Source: Megaleporinus macrocephalus
Taxonomy: Eukaryota > Chordata > Actinopteri > Characiformes > Anostomidae
Direction of reading: 5' to 3'
NCBI GenBank assembly: GCA_021613375.1
Contig: CM038705.1
Coordinates: forward strand, 10,988,711-11,052,710
DNA: 64,000 nt
Shown: positions 47,640-58,999 of the stretch, piece by piece
Layout of the letters: each line of letters opens with the position of its first letter
Numbering within the stretch: the first letter of the stretch is position 1
The notes under the pieces: model-generated
Seen by the model: the letters and a program-made list of their open reading frames with translations, nothing else
Database searches by the model: none
What the model was told of the DNA's origin: nothing
Program-made: the position numbers and the translations under genes

Positions 47640-47895
47640 TTGGATCCAGTATTCTGGTTGATTGCTACTGTTTTGTATGACTATATGGGGCAGAAGTGTA
47701 GGATTAGGTAGGGCGATGATTGCATGACTGTCAGAACTAGCCAACAGCCTGATGCAAAGGCTCTGCAGGACATTAGGGAGCTTAAAAATTGTATGTACCA
47801 AGCGAGTCTACCCTGTTTTCTACACCCCCCCACCAAATAATTCATTTCTGCCTGCACCACTGATGCCTCACACTGTGTTGAGCTGTTGTGGATTT
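47640..47895 (+). repeat. Unnamed interspersed repeat, related to 58420-58970
   Basis: 'CTGCAGGACATTAGGGAG' (47763) and 'CTGCAGGACATTAGTGAG' (58841), with following 'CACTGATGCCTCACAC' / 'CACCTCTGTATCACAC' and upstream 'GATGATTGCATGACTGT' / 'GATGACTGCATGGTTGT', show two diverged copies. No coding frame. Confidence 0.55.
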
Positions 47896-48884
47896 GAACT
47901 CTGCATGATTGAATGATGAAGCCGTGGACAAGCCTGAATTTTTACCAACTCTACATGCAGGAGGCAATAATGCCAAACGGTTGGTTGAAAGGGTTCATTA
48001 CTTGCTAGCCTGTCGGCTGCATTTGCTCTGCAGTGCCAGTGAGCGACTAAATAAGCAAATCTCAGACACATCAGCTGATAAGCTACATGGAAGTAAAAAT
48101 TGTGTAGATTCGATTTTTGGGGCTAAATCGCAACACCTGATCTCCGAGTGCGCTACAGAGCAGATCCCGGAGGAGCACAAGGTGACTGTTCCCCGTTTAG
48201 CCCTGATTCTTAATTACCCCAGCACTGCTGAGACCGCCGCACAATAGCCCCGGCCCGGTCCGCCCGGACTACCTGCACCCAGCCCTCCATTTATACACAT
48301 CACAACTCCCCTACGCTTGCAGATATGACCTCCACAAGAGCTCTCAGCTGCACTAACACAAACTACAACCCAGCAAAAAAAAAAAAAAACAGCGCAGAGC
48401 ATTGTAGACTACTAGTCTCTGAAAAAGACATTACAACAGGGGGCTCAAAATCAGGTCTAGGCCCTAGTTGCATAGAACAAGTTGCATTACGACCTTAACT
48501 CTCCTCCACATCTGTAGCTTGATGACCACATGTAATCCCAAATTAAAGCACAGTTATAATAATCAATGTAAATGTGTTGGAATTATTATTATGTTTTTCT
48601 TACCTGAGGAAATCCTGCATAAAGCATCTTAGATGTTATCCTGAGGTCAAGTGACACCAAGGCTAAAATACAATGTTGTGATCATGATCAACAGTGGAGC
48701 CACGGTAGTCTGTAGAATGAGATTTCCCATTTTAAAGACACTTTCTGATGATGCAGCTTAACCCTCTGATGCACAAGCTACTATTAAACCCCTACTAATG
48801 CTCAGCATGGTTCAAACTTGACCCGTATTCATTTTCTATGTTATTGTATGTATCTCTTTGGTAAATCTACTGAAATCAGTTTAT
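47896..48884. other. Intergenic; open frame 47909-48247 unassigned
   Basis: A 112-codon plus-strand frame (MNDEAVDKPEFLPTLH...) has no recognisable domain, no splice-like borders and an opposing frame; I treat it as unsupported. A poly-A run lies at 48376-48389. Confidence 0.35.
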
Positions 48885-49105
48885 CCATCCATCCATCCAT
48901 TCATTATCTGCCGCTTAATCCCGCTAGTCGGGGTCACGGGGGGGAGGGGGCGGGGAGGCTGGAGCCAAATCCAGCTTCACCGGGCGAAGGCAGGGTACAC
49001 CATGGACTGTCGCAGGTCCATCAGCATGACCAACACTCACTCACACGCACTCACACCTACGGGCAATATAGAGTGACCAATCAACTTAACATGCCTGTCT
49101 TTGGA
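48885..49105 (-). mobile_element. SINE with GGATG tail (copy 3), headless
   Basis: CCATCCATCCATTCATTATC at 48886 starts the tail; 'CCGCTAGTCGGGGTCACGGG', 'GGCTGGAGCCAAATCC' and 'CACCTACGGGCAATATAGAG' follow as in the other copies. It ends after 'ATGCCTGTCTTTGG', well before the tRNA-like head. Confidence 0.8.
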
Positions 49106-49379
49106 AATTAGTTTATTTCATTATTTAATGTTCCAAGTGTTCACTAAATCTTGTTTTTGATCTTAAAATATTTTTTAAATCTTTATTTATTTACCCCATA
49201 AACAAAAGTCGTGTTTGTAAATATGGTCCTGACAGCAAATGTTTACAAATGTCAACAGTTCCTGTCAAATTCCATAGTGAACACATAAGGGGTTGATTCT
49301 GACCCACGTTGTGTGTTAGAAGGGCAGTGATACAAAAATATGGGAATATGGGATACAGGGCTCATTACTACGGGCGGTC

Positions 49380-50205
49380 AAGTCGCTATTTGAATGGAGC
49401 AGGAGCCTGGTTTGCATTGCAGGTAATAGTGCGGACTGGTTTTCAGTGAGGGTTGGACTCCGTCAGGGCTGCCCATTATCACTGGTCCTGTTTACAATTT
49501 TTATGGACAGGATTTCTCGGCGCAGCAAGCCTGGACTATGGTCCTCAGTCGGAAAAGGGTGGAGTGCCCTCTCCAGGTTGTTTTAGTTCAGGAGTTTAAG
49601 TATCTCAGGGTCTTGTTCATGAGTGAGGGAAGGATGGAGCAGGAGGTTTACAGGCAGATCGGTGCAGAGTCTGCAGTAATGTACCGGTCTGTCCTGGTGA
49701 AGAGAGAGCTGAGCCAAAAGGCAAAGCTCACAATTTACTGGCCAGTCTACGTTCCTACTCTCACCTGTGGTCACGAGCTTTGTGTAGTGACCGAAAGAAC
49801 GAGATCTCAAATACAAGCTGCTGAAATTAGTTTTGTCCGTGCGGTGTCCGGTCTCACCCTTAGAGATAGTGTGAGGAGCTTGATTATACGGGGGAGGCTC
49901 AGAGTCGAGCCGCTACTTCTCCATGTCGAGAGGAACCAGCTGAGGTGGTTCAGGCATCTGGTTAAGATGCCTTCTGGACGCCTCTCTGTGGAGGTGTTCC
50001 GGACATGTCCGCCCAGAAGGAGACCCCAGGGAAGACCAAGGACACGCTGGAAGGATTATATCTCTCGGCTGGCCTGGGAACACCTCAGTATCCCCCTGGA
50101 GGAGGTAGAGGAGGTGGCTGGGGAGAGGGAAGTCTGGGCTTCTCTGCTTAGACGGCTGCCCCCGTGACCCTGATCCCCAGAAAAACGGTAGACAATGGAT
50201 GGATG
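49380..50205 (+). pseudogene. Non-LTR retrotransposon RT C-terminal half with internal deletion
   Basis: First frame (about 49380-49525): 'SLVCIAGNSADWFSVRVGLR' then 'QGCPLSLVLFTIFMDRISRRS', the RT block with R-Q-G-C-P-L-S. A second frame, 49538-50167 (209 codons), starts 'MVLSRKRVECPL' and continues 'FKYLRVLFMSEGRMEQEVYR', 'KAKLTIYWPVYVPTLTCGHE', 'QLRWFRHLVKMPSGRL', 'RRRPQGRPRTRWKDYISRLA'. These are the thumb and C-terminal parts of fish L2/Rex1-type LINE RTs. The catalytic FADD/YADD box should lie between the two frames and is deleted. The 3' end is a GGATGGATGGATG tail at 50196-50208. The clade name is from memory. Confidence 0.88.
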
Positions 50206-50210
50206 GATGA
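50196..50210 (+). repeat. GGATG tail of the LINE
   Basis: ATGGATGGATGGATGA right after 'GTAGACA'; same repeat as the SINE tails at 245, 31130 and 48886 (complement). Confidence 0.85.
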
Positions 50211-50214
50211 ATAC

Positions 50215-50573
50215 TGTCACGCCCTGCCAGTCCTTGTCAGTCTGTTTACATACTGTCAGTTCCATGTGCCTCTGTTTACGTTTCTCGTGTTATCATGTGC
50301 TCCTGTGTCTCCGCCCTTGCCCCGCCTCGCTCACCTGTGCCCCATTAGTGTTCAGTCCCGTCATCTGTTCCCTCTCGTTAGCCTTTCTTATTTATACTCT
50401 GTCTGCTTTTGTCGGTCATTGTGGTAACTCTGTTGTAGTAGCTATGTCTTTGTAACCCGTCTGTTTACCTTTCATTTTGTTTGTTTATTAAAATCCCGTT
50501 GTTGTTTAAAAGCTTGCGTGTGTCCACCATTCCCTGCCTTCGTCTGCTCCCGCTTCAGCTCGACCCGTGAGAA
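50215..50573 (+). mobile_element. Gypsy-like solo LTR
   Basis: Starts TGTCACGCCCTGCC just past the LINE tail and ends GACCCGTGAGA (expected TGACA). A TATTTATA box-like word sits at 50389, and ATTAAAAT at 50488 is a poly(A)-like signal. Composition and word order resemble the minus-strand LTR at 5616-5910 ('TCCGCCC', 'CCTCGCTCACCTG', 'TTTATA'). No internal region. Target duplication unclear, so ends are approximate. Confidence 0.55.
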
Positions 50574-51465
50574 AATTGCAAAGATTTAGCAAGTAAAATC
50601 TCAGTCAGGTCACTTTTGACTGATTGTGCATTGAAGGGTTAAATGTGGGACGAACTTTTGAAAAACCACAACAACTTTGGAGCACATGTTTAGAAGGAAA
50701 GCTGTTTGCTTGCCTTAGCTTGGATGATCTTGTTTAGCTTGGATGATCTGTAACATTACCACCTAGAGGCCTAATTGCAACTGTAGAACTGTAGTAACAG
50801 TCATATCATCACTGCTCCCGGCTGTCTCAATGTCTTGCTATATGTTGGTGACTAAAGATTATTAACAAAAGCAACAACCAATGTAATTTTAGCTAGGCTG
50901 TATTCTTTAGCTTATTATAGATCAGTGGCTAGGCCAGCAGTAATGATATTATTGACACTACAGGAATTTCCAATGGCTGTATGATGTATATGTGTAGTAC
51001 ATGCTGGAAACTGTTTACTGCAGTGAAAAAAAACACAGCAACCTCACATGATATATAATAACAAGAAAGAACAAGAAAGAACACACCAGTGCTGGTTTAC
51101 AGAATGCCCATTCAAGTGTCTCACTGTACTTTTCTTCAATCACATGTGAGGAAGTCAGCACCAGTGGTTTACTGCCAATGTTTTATTGTCACTGGACTTT
51201 GTATAGTTGAATTGGGGGGTAGATTTACTAAGAGAGGCACTAATTCCCTACAGTGTACCAACACTGTGCTGGTGGGGGCAGCCAATGTATCAGGTTTTCA
51301 TCTATTAAGAGTCAAACTGTGACCCATTTGGATGATATAGTTATGTATTTTCAATATTTTCAGTTAGTAACTCCTTGTTTCTACAGTATCAGCTCCACTT
51401 ACCGTACAGAAACACTTGGTAGCTCTGCACACTGTGATCCACATGATTTTCTGTATATTTAGTAC
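50574..51465. other. Intergenic, no gene recognised
   Basis: Short direct repeats ('GCTTGGATGATCT' at 50717 and 50736; 'GAACAAGAAA' near 51067). Nothing else supported. Confidence 0.35.
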
Positions 51466-51690
51466 AGTTAGTTCCTATTCACCTTGTTCTTTAATGGTCA
51501 GAACTCTCACAGGACCACCACAGAGCAAGTATTATTTGGGCGGTGGATCGTTCTCAGCACTACAGTGTTGCTGGAGTTTTTAAACACTGTCCACTCACTG
51601 TCCACTCTGTTAGACAAGCCTATCTTGCTGGTCCACCTTGTAGATGTAAAGTCAGAGATGATAGCTCATCTGTTTGCTGAACCTCAGCAG
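51466..51690 (+). repeat. Fold-back family fragment
   Basis: 'GTTCTTTAATGGTCAGAACT', 'GGACCACCACAGAGCAAGTA', 'TTATTTGGGCGGTGGATCGT' and 'CTGGAGTTTTTAAACACTGT' match the left arm at 53960-54140. Confidence 0.65.
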
Positions 51691-52050
51691 AAGGTAGGTA
51701 CTGCAGAAAGACAACAAGCCTAAAAGCACAGTTAGTCCACAAAGTTTAAAGCAGAAGCAATGGTATATTTTGGTATTGCTGAGTGGAATTCCAGTCCTTA
51801 CTCCAGTAGAAAGGTTGTGGTAGGCTCTAAGGTGTGAAAGCCCACCAACATAACAGAGTTAAAGCTGTTCTGTAGATGGAATTGGGGAGGGTGGAGGTTC
51901 ACATACTTTGTACAGATATTAATTGTAAGATTATTTAGTTCAATAAACAAATGAAAAACTATATAATTGTTGGTGCTGTTTGTTTAATTGGGTTCCATTG
52001 ATCTATTGCTTTGACGTAAACGAAGATCAGATCATAATTTAGGTGGCGTT
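51690..52050 (+). pseudogene. Tc1 transposase 3' relic
   Basis: The plus strand reads 'LQKDNKPKSTVS' at about 51700 (normally [11 protein letters not shown]) and 'VLTPVERLW' near 51795-51830 (normally DLNPIEHLW), then 3' sequence 'GTTTGTTTAATTGGGTTC' common in fish Tc1 elements. Strongly decayed. Confidence 0.5.
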
Positions 52051-53284
52051 TATGTGGTAATTGACTAAACAATCAAGTGTTTCATGAACTTTTTCAAGCA
52101 GCACTGTTTGTTCGCATTTCTTCTGGAGTTCAAACTGCTTCTTTTTGTCCAATCAAACCTTTTGTGTACAAAGAATGGGTCTGACTGCCTCAGATTACCC
52201 TTAATGGACAATTGTTTCTGGGAAGGTGCACTGCTGGGAGGCGTCAGGCAGCACTGCAAAGGCTTAACTGATTAGAGCCATATTTCCCAAAAGCAACTAA
52301 GCCCAAAAATAACTAAATGGTTGAGTGAGCAATACACTGAACACCCTCTTTACCAGTAGAGCCCCAACCCTGAAATGCTTTTGGGAAACTGGGCCTAGAT
52401 AAACGGTCTACAGCTGAACCGACATCCATCTGCTAATTATAGCAACCCATCTACTGAGCTGAGCAACAATCAAGCCACTGATTAAGCATCCAGGATTATT
52501 GCCGGGCTGAGGTGGAACCCCTAAAAGTAGGCAACCTTTGAAAAATACATCATATTGCAAACCCCTTGCCTGATAATAACAACTCAAACTCAACTCAAGA
52601 AGGTTCCGGGAATGAGCTGGTGCGTCGAAATTGGCTGAACCAGATTGAACTAGAACTTGCAATGGCGAAGCAATCAAGATGTTCCAAACTGCACTACATA
52701 GAGTTCTATGTGTGGACTGAATAGTCTAGAACTAGAAAGCAAAACACAAGAATCACTGCCTTGTTGTCTGGGGTTGTCTAACGAGTTCCTCTAAAGAATT
52801 TTGGCGTGACGTGGGCAGTAGCATGTCATGACGATGCCAAGATGCCAAGAATGTTAAACATGTTTCAGATATGCTGCAACATTTCCTGGTACAAGAGACA
52901 ACCTGAGTGAGAACATTTACCACTGCAAACTGAGACTGAGGCACGTCTTCACAAAGGATATCTTATTTATGTCTACGCTGAAGGATTCAGGCATTGGTTG
53001 TATGGTGAGGGGAACAGCCTAATGGTATTATGCTTGTAATGTGGATAAGCTAATCTGGTATTTAGGGCTGAATGCTTGTGTTACAGCTTGTTGCTTGTGA
53101 GCAAAACGAAAACTATACTAACTTGTTGGACACACAATAGTTCTGATGCCACCCAATGTCCACCTAGACCCTTTCCATCATCCATCATAGACTGATCACA
53201 CACACTTTATCACTGCACGCCTGCACATGAACTGAATTGACCCCCACCTAGTGAGGGTCTACATTTTACATCATAGTTTGTGCT
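52051..53284. other. Intergenic, no gene recognised
   Basis: Short opposing frames only (52065-52275, 52408-52677, 52753-52944); none has a motif. Confidence 0.35.
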
Positions 53285-53825
53285 CCCGTCATGTAGACTG
53301 TCCCAATACTTACATACCTTAAACATGCTGTCTACTGAGGAACCTTATTTAGACCTGATTTTAAGGAAGAATCGAACGCTTCCTTAGCTGCTAAGACAAT
53401 CCCATGATGCAACACAGGCTAATCTACTAGCAGTGAAGTGGTTTTAAACTGTAAGTTATTTTGATTTTCTCTGGAGTTTTAATGTGTTTCTTCTCATATA
53501 ATCACACAAAACAGTATTTTATTATCAACTCTGTAACGAGTCCTTCACCATTTAGCAGTTTTATACTCGAGCCATTAGCATTTATGCTAGTGGATTTTTA
53601 AGCCTCGGCTATTGTTTTGGGTGCCAGCCAGTAGCTTAGCAACCAGCTAAAACACGGGTGGTGTGCTGCAGTGGGCGGGAACAAGCTGTGATGCAGTCTC
53701 TCTCTAACTAGAGCGTCTCAGTAATCTGTTTTATGAGGAGAGATGAGGAGAGAACGCTGCTACTTAAACAGCTGCCTACCTAGACAGCCTACTTAGACAC
53801 TCACTAGGTTTTGAGACACAGCCAC
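53285..53825 (+). mobile_element. MITE of the GTCTCAAAACCTAGTGA family, copy C
   Basis: Complement of copy B without its nested insert: 'CTTACATACCTTAAACATG', 'TCCTTAGCTGCTAAGACAAT', 'TTAGCAGTTTTATACTCGAG', ending CACTCACTAGGTTTTGAGAC at 53817. The left terminal repeat is missing, so this is a truncated copy. Confidence 0.75.
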
Positions 53826-53859
53826 TGTTTTGATACTCATCCATGCATTTGTGTGTATG

Positions 53860-54500
53860 TGTTCCGATCAGCCATAACATTAAAACCACCTCCTTATATC
53901 TACACACACTGCTCCATTTACAGTATAGACACACTTTACCTGTTACCTGTTACCCTGTTCTTCAGTGGTCAAGACCCCCAAAGGGACCACCACAGAGCAG
54001 GTATTATTTGGGTGGGTGGTCTCAGCAGTGCAGTGACACCGATGTGGTGGTGGTATGTTAGTGTGTGTTGTGCGGATACAAGTGGATTAGACCCAGCAAT
54101 GCTGCTGGAGTGTTTAAACACTGTGTCCACTCACTGTCCACTCTAATAGACACTCCCACCATGTGGGTCCACAGTGTAGGTGTAAAGTCTGGGGTGATGG
54201 TTTAAGTTGGTCTTATTCTAGTCCTTCATCAGTGCTCACAGGACGCTGCTCACAGGACACTGTTGGCTGGATGTTGCTGGTTGGTGGACTATTCTAAGTC
54301 CAGCAGTCACACTGAGGTGTTTAAACACTCCAGCAGCATTGCTGTGTCTGATCCACTCATACCAGCACAACACACACTAACACACCGCCATCATGTCAAT
54401 ATCACTGCAGTGCTGAGAATGATCCACCACCCTAATAGTACTTACTCTGTGGTGGTCCTGTGGAGGTCCTGACCATTGAAGAACAGGTTGTGAGAGAAAT
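53860..54500. mobile_element. Fold-back element with ~170-bp inverted arms
   Basis: The left arm 53955-54125 and right arm 54315-54490 are inverted complements: 'TTCTTCAGTGGTCAAGACCC' / 'GACCATTGAAGAACAG', 'GACCACCACAGAGCAGGTAT' / 'CTGTGGTGGTCCTGTGG', 'GCTGCTGGAGTGTTTAAACA' / 'TGTTTAAACACTCCAGCAGC'. The outer flank has 'GATCAGCCATAACATTAAAA', a fish transposon end I have met before. No coding frame. Fragments at 51466 and 3150. Confidence 0.8.
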
Positions 54501-54678
54501 AATTCTCATATGTACTTATGGTAGCTTGTTTTTGGGGAGACTTACCAAATGGATGTGATTAAGACTGCTTTTCCGAATGCTAACAGACTGGTTGTGATCG
54601 ACTGAGCTGTACCCATACATTCCTGTGTGTGTCAATAAATTCAAAGTCAACACTATATTGTATACAAAGTATACAATA

Positions 54679-55217
54679 TACTCTACCGCTCAAAAGTTTA
54701 GGATCATTTTAGAATTTCATTTCATGCAATTTTCGTGCAATTTTCATGCAATTCACAAGCAATATTGTCCATTTCACAATTAATATAAGTGTATCAGATG
54801 ACTATAATAAAGATAATATAATAAATTAGAATAAAAATGTTGGTATTAAAGGCTATTTTTGTATAGAGGCTTATTTTACATCTAGTCCTATTATCAGTAA
54901 TTCTCAGTCCTCTGTCTAAATCTGGTACGGCCACCAATCCAAGTTAAGGATTAATTAAGTTAAGGCTAATTGGTTGTTGGGACACTCTTGCTCAATTGTG
55001 ATGCACAGCTGAAAAACATTCTACTAATAAGTGAGTATAAAAGGGAGAACAACATTCTAGGTTAGTTTAGTATCTGAAGCCTCAGCAGTTGATGGTTTGC
55101 TGACCGACTCAAAATGACCAGAAAGAAACTTTCTTTAGAGACCCGTCAGTCCATTGTTGTGTTAAGGAACGAAGATACTCACTTCACTGTGAAGTGAAAC
55201 CCAAACCTTTGAGTGGT

Positions 55218-55223
<6 letters not shown>
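54679..55223 (+). mobile_element. Tc1-derived MITE keeping the transposase start (copy 2)
   Basis: Element about 54681-55221. Ends CTCTACCGCTCAAAAGTTTA and, complemented, GAATACCACTCAAAGGTTTG. From 54840 it is colinear with 36690-37040 ('GTATAGAGGCTTATTTT', 'CCACCAATCCAAGTTAAGGA', TATAAAAGG box, MTRKK start at about 55113). The frame is deleted right after 'GAAGATACTC' exactly as in copy 1. About 100 bp extra near the left end. Confidence 0.8.

Positions 55224-55304
<81 letters not shown>
55222..55304. repeat. (TA)n microsatellite, ~41 units
   Basis: Perfect AT/TA run starting at the TA target site of the MITE. Confidence 0.95.
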
Positions 55305-55306
<2 letters not shown>

Positions 55307-55639
55307 AGACCTTACCTTGTTGTGTTAATGCAGCCTCTGATAGCAGTTAATGGTGTGTTTAAGTAGAGCTTATAACCAGGGTGTGAATTATACAATAACA
55401 ATTGGGGGATTAATAACTTTAATCTGCAGTAACCATTTTAACTACACTTTCAACTTTCAACATGTTTTCAACATATTACTTTGTATTAGAACAGCCCATA
55501 AACTCTATTTTACCTAATCATGTTAAGAGAAACAACAGAATTTTATCTTCAGTGTAGTGAGTCACAGCATGAATATTTGAGTTCACTGTAGAACTAATTC
55601 CTCACTTCCACAGCCACCAGAGTGTAAAGCTTTTAGTTT

Positions 55640-55725
55640 TATGTCCACATTTCCCCTTCCACCTTAAAACATTTTCCTTTCCGCCTTAAAACACGTTTAT
55701 CTTTCCGCCTTAAAATGGAGCATAC
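55640..55725. repeat. Three direct ~23-bp repeats
   Basis: 'CCTTCCACCTTAAAACA', 'CTTTCCGCCTTAAAACACG', 'CTTTCCGCCTTAAAATGG' at about 55655, 55677 and 55701. Confidence 0.75.
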
Positions 55726-55861
55726 ATTACATTGATCCTTAGTAGATAAGTGTTTTATGAGTTTTATACATTTCTTCTCATGCTGTGGAGACATTATGAA
55801 CAGGCCACATACAACTAAACCTGGATTCCTAGTCAAATGTTCTGATCCACCTTAAAAGCCG

Positions 55862-56575
55862 AAGTTCAAGTCAAGTCTATTTGTATAGCGCTTTTTACAA
55901 CGATGTTGTCACAAAGCAGCTTTACAGGAATTTAAAAGCATGAAAACATGAAATCACAAGACTTTATCCACTGTGAGCAAGCCAGAGGCAACGGTGGCAA
56001 GAACAACTCCCTCAGAACTGGAGGAAGAAACCTTGGGAGGAACCAGACTCACAAGCAGAGATCCATCCTCCTCTGGTGGAACAGTATTTACAGTTTATTA
56101 AACTAAAGCTGAGTCTGAAGGTAAAAGCTTTAGAAGCTGTACAGGTGCTACATTAGGTGGATGACACAGCGATGCAGTCAAGGATGGAGCAAATGGCACC
56201 AATGGAGAGGAGAACTGGTTGGTGCCAGGTGAAGGGGGGGCCCAGGTGGTCAGTCCTTTACAGTATTCGGCGAGACAGGTGGTCGGTTATTACCTCAGAA
56301 AGAGAAAAGAGACAGAGTTAGCTCTGGTTTGTGTTGGCACAGAGGATGAGGAGAGTTTAGAGTGTAGCTGGTGACTCTGGCAGATCTGATTATAAACAGA
56401 ATGAACTAAAAGTAAAGGAGGATACAGTAATGCAGTCAAGTGCAGTGGAAAGAGGAGAGCTGGTTGGTGCCAGGTGATGAGGAGGCCCTGACAGTCGGAC
56501 CTCCAACAGTATTTGGCGGGACAGCTGAGTTCAAAGCGCCTATCTTTAGCCTGAGTTGCCACAGCAGCATTTAAG
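55862..56575 (+). repeat. 'AGCGCTTTTTACAAC' interspersed repeat, copy 1
   Basis: Starts 'TTGTATAGCGCTTTTTACAA', then 'TTGTCACAAAGCAGCTTTAC', 'GAGCAAGCCAGAGGCAACGG', 'GGAAGAAACCTTGGGAGGAA' and 'CATCCTCCTCTGGT'. This chain of blocks is very common in fish genomes. Further copies: 58488-58640, 60175-60445, 61010-61175. A partly duplicated tail (56160-56560) repeats 'GGTTGGTGCCAGGTGA' twice. No frame. Class (SINE-like or LINE 3' end) not settled. Confidence 0.7.
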
Positions 56576-57485
56576 GTGGAATAGTAAATTTAAACTAATT
56601 TAATCTAATGTGACTTTTTCAGGTGAGAGATTTAAAAATAAAAAAAGGAATAAAGTGTAGATATCAAAGAAAGCTAGATATCAGCTACTCCCACTCAGTG
56701 AAGATGGAGGCCAGGTGACCAACAATTAGCGTGAGACAGGCAGACGAGAGGGATCATTACTAGCAAGGAATGGTATTATCTACTTTAGGGGTGTGTGAAA
56801 TCATATCCCCCCACCACAAAAATATTCTTTTTACCCCTTTTATGGGGATTCAAGACCCCCCCCCCAATTCCCCCTGTTATTCGCACCCTGCTTATATATA
56901 TATAAAATTTCTAGTCTCCAACTAGAAGAAATGATGGACCTGATGGGAATTCCTACTCTGAAAGTCAGGATGGTATCAATATAGGACATCAACCTGTCTC
57001 ACAGTATAAATGACCACTTCTCTCCTTTCAAACAAGATTCAATCACATGGAATCTGTATCATTGGCCAAAGTTAAATACATGCGATTAAAGTTAAAACTC
57101 AACAACACTGCCTACTGTAATCCATGTATTTCCTTCAACTCTGCAGAGGTCAATAATATTATTTAGCTTCATGTCAAATAATCCATTGCTTATGATGCGT
57201 TCATGAGAAGTGGAAGGGAATTTTCCATCTAGGAATCTCCTTCCCAGCTAAAATCTGGGATCTGTTCAGGAAAAAACATGGATGTTCATAGTAAACAAGC
57301 ACTTGAATAGCTGCTGTGTGCAAATAAATAAAAATAAAGCTCCTAAAAGCACTTACAGTTGAATTAAAAGAGCTTTGCTAAGTTATTTAAGTGAATGTAG
57401 TTATTTCCTGCTGAGAAGATGCTATGAATGCGTGCAAGTTTCATCAAAACAGCAGCTTAATAATTGTCCCAGTATCTTCCTGTGC
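56576..57485. other. Intergenic, no gene recognised
   Basis: C-runs at 56800-56870 ('CCCCCCCCCC' near 56857). Nothing else supported. Confidence 0.35.
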
Positions 57486-58990
57486 CTATCAACATTATAA
57501 ACAATAGCAAATCCAGAGCATAGCCATGGATGGGTCGGGTGGGTGTGGGCCTATACACGTTGGTTACAGGCCTAGCCAATCAAATGCATAAATGATACTT
57601 GTTAAGTCAATAATTAAAAAAATAACACAATTAGATTCTTTTTCTGCCAGTGCTGTCAATATAACATGGACAATTGCACTTACCATCAAACTCAAACAAA
57701 GTTTTGTCAGCTCTCTAATCACTGCACAGCAATTATCAAGTCGGGGGTACTGAAATTTCAAGCAGCATGTATCTCATTCTAGACAAACTTTATGCAAATG
57801 AACTGAGCAGTGACCAATCAGATTGCTGATGTGTAGCACAATAATCAACAGGGTCATGCCCAAGATTTAGCACTGAAGCTGGTGGAAAAACAAGGAAATA
57901 TAACAGTTGATAAAATCATCATTATAGCAATAGATGTTTGATTAAACATACATTCATTTTCAGTTTACTGTACAGCTCCACTCTGAAACAAGCACACATG
58001 GGTCTTCACTGCTCTCGAAATAGGCTATTATGAAGTTCAGAATATTGTGGATTTATGTTGTTGTTGATATTATAATTATTATTATTATCATTGTGACTAT
58101 TTTAACAGTTGCACCACCATTGCCTCAAGCCTTTAGCCAAACAAACAAGGTTTTGTCTTGTCAAAGCAAACTTGTAATGTAATTTGATGGATCAAAGGTA
58201 AGACATAAATGGACCATAAACATTTTTCTGCCTGCCGTGTCAGTATGTTTTGGGGTGTTTAAGCAAATTTCTTTTCCTGTCTTTGAACATCTCGGCCATC
58301 TGTTTTTGAGATTTGAAGTTATGTCATCATCATTCGCAATCATGCCTGTGGTGAGTGGACGCATGCTTTATAGTCTTTATAGTAATTATAGTGTTGCAGT
58401 GTTGGTTGTGTTTACCACAGAGTAGAAGTTGTGTTGGTGATGACTGCATGGTTGTGAGGAATAGGCTACAGTCAAGTCACAGACAGTTACAACATATATC
58501 CCCCAGTGAGCAAGCCAGAGGCAACAGTGGCAAGAACAACTCCCTCAGACTGGAGGAAGAAACCTTGGGAGGAACCAGACTCACAGAGGGGAGACCCATC
58601 CTCCTCTGGTCAAACAGTATTTACAGTTTAATAAACTAAACACCAAAGAAAAGAGTCTCTGTTTGAAATCTGGATAGCAAAGCTTTAGAAGCTGCACAGG
58701 TAGAGGCAGTCTCTGATTGAGGCAGTCTCTGACTGAGTCTCTATGTAAAGTGGGCGTGAGCTGAAACAGTCCCATCCTATCTCAATGCTGGTACATCTGG
58801 ATGGCACAGTGATGTAACTATGTACAGCCTCATATAACAACACTGCAGGACATTAGTGAGTTTGGAAACTATGTCTACCAGACTGTCCCACCCATGTTTT
58901 TCACAGGCCTACACAAATTTCATTTCTGTCTACACCTCTGTATCACACACTGCTAGAAACTAAAGAAGTCTGTTTAAAACCGTAATGGTA
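57486..58990 (+). repeat. Unnamed repeat with inserted 'segmented' repeat (copy 2)
   Basis: 58420-58480 and 58835-58970 match 47690-47890. Between them lies the second copy of the AGCAAGCCAGAGGCAAC repeat (58488-58640), so one element has inserted in another. Open frames on both strands are short and motif-free. Confidence 0.45.
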
Positions 58991-58999
58991 GCATGTTGA

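Noticed and set aside
47909..48247. 112-codon plus-strand frame as a gene
   Set aside because: No recognisable domain, overlapping frames on the other strand, and no splice or promoter pattern.
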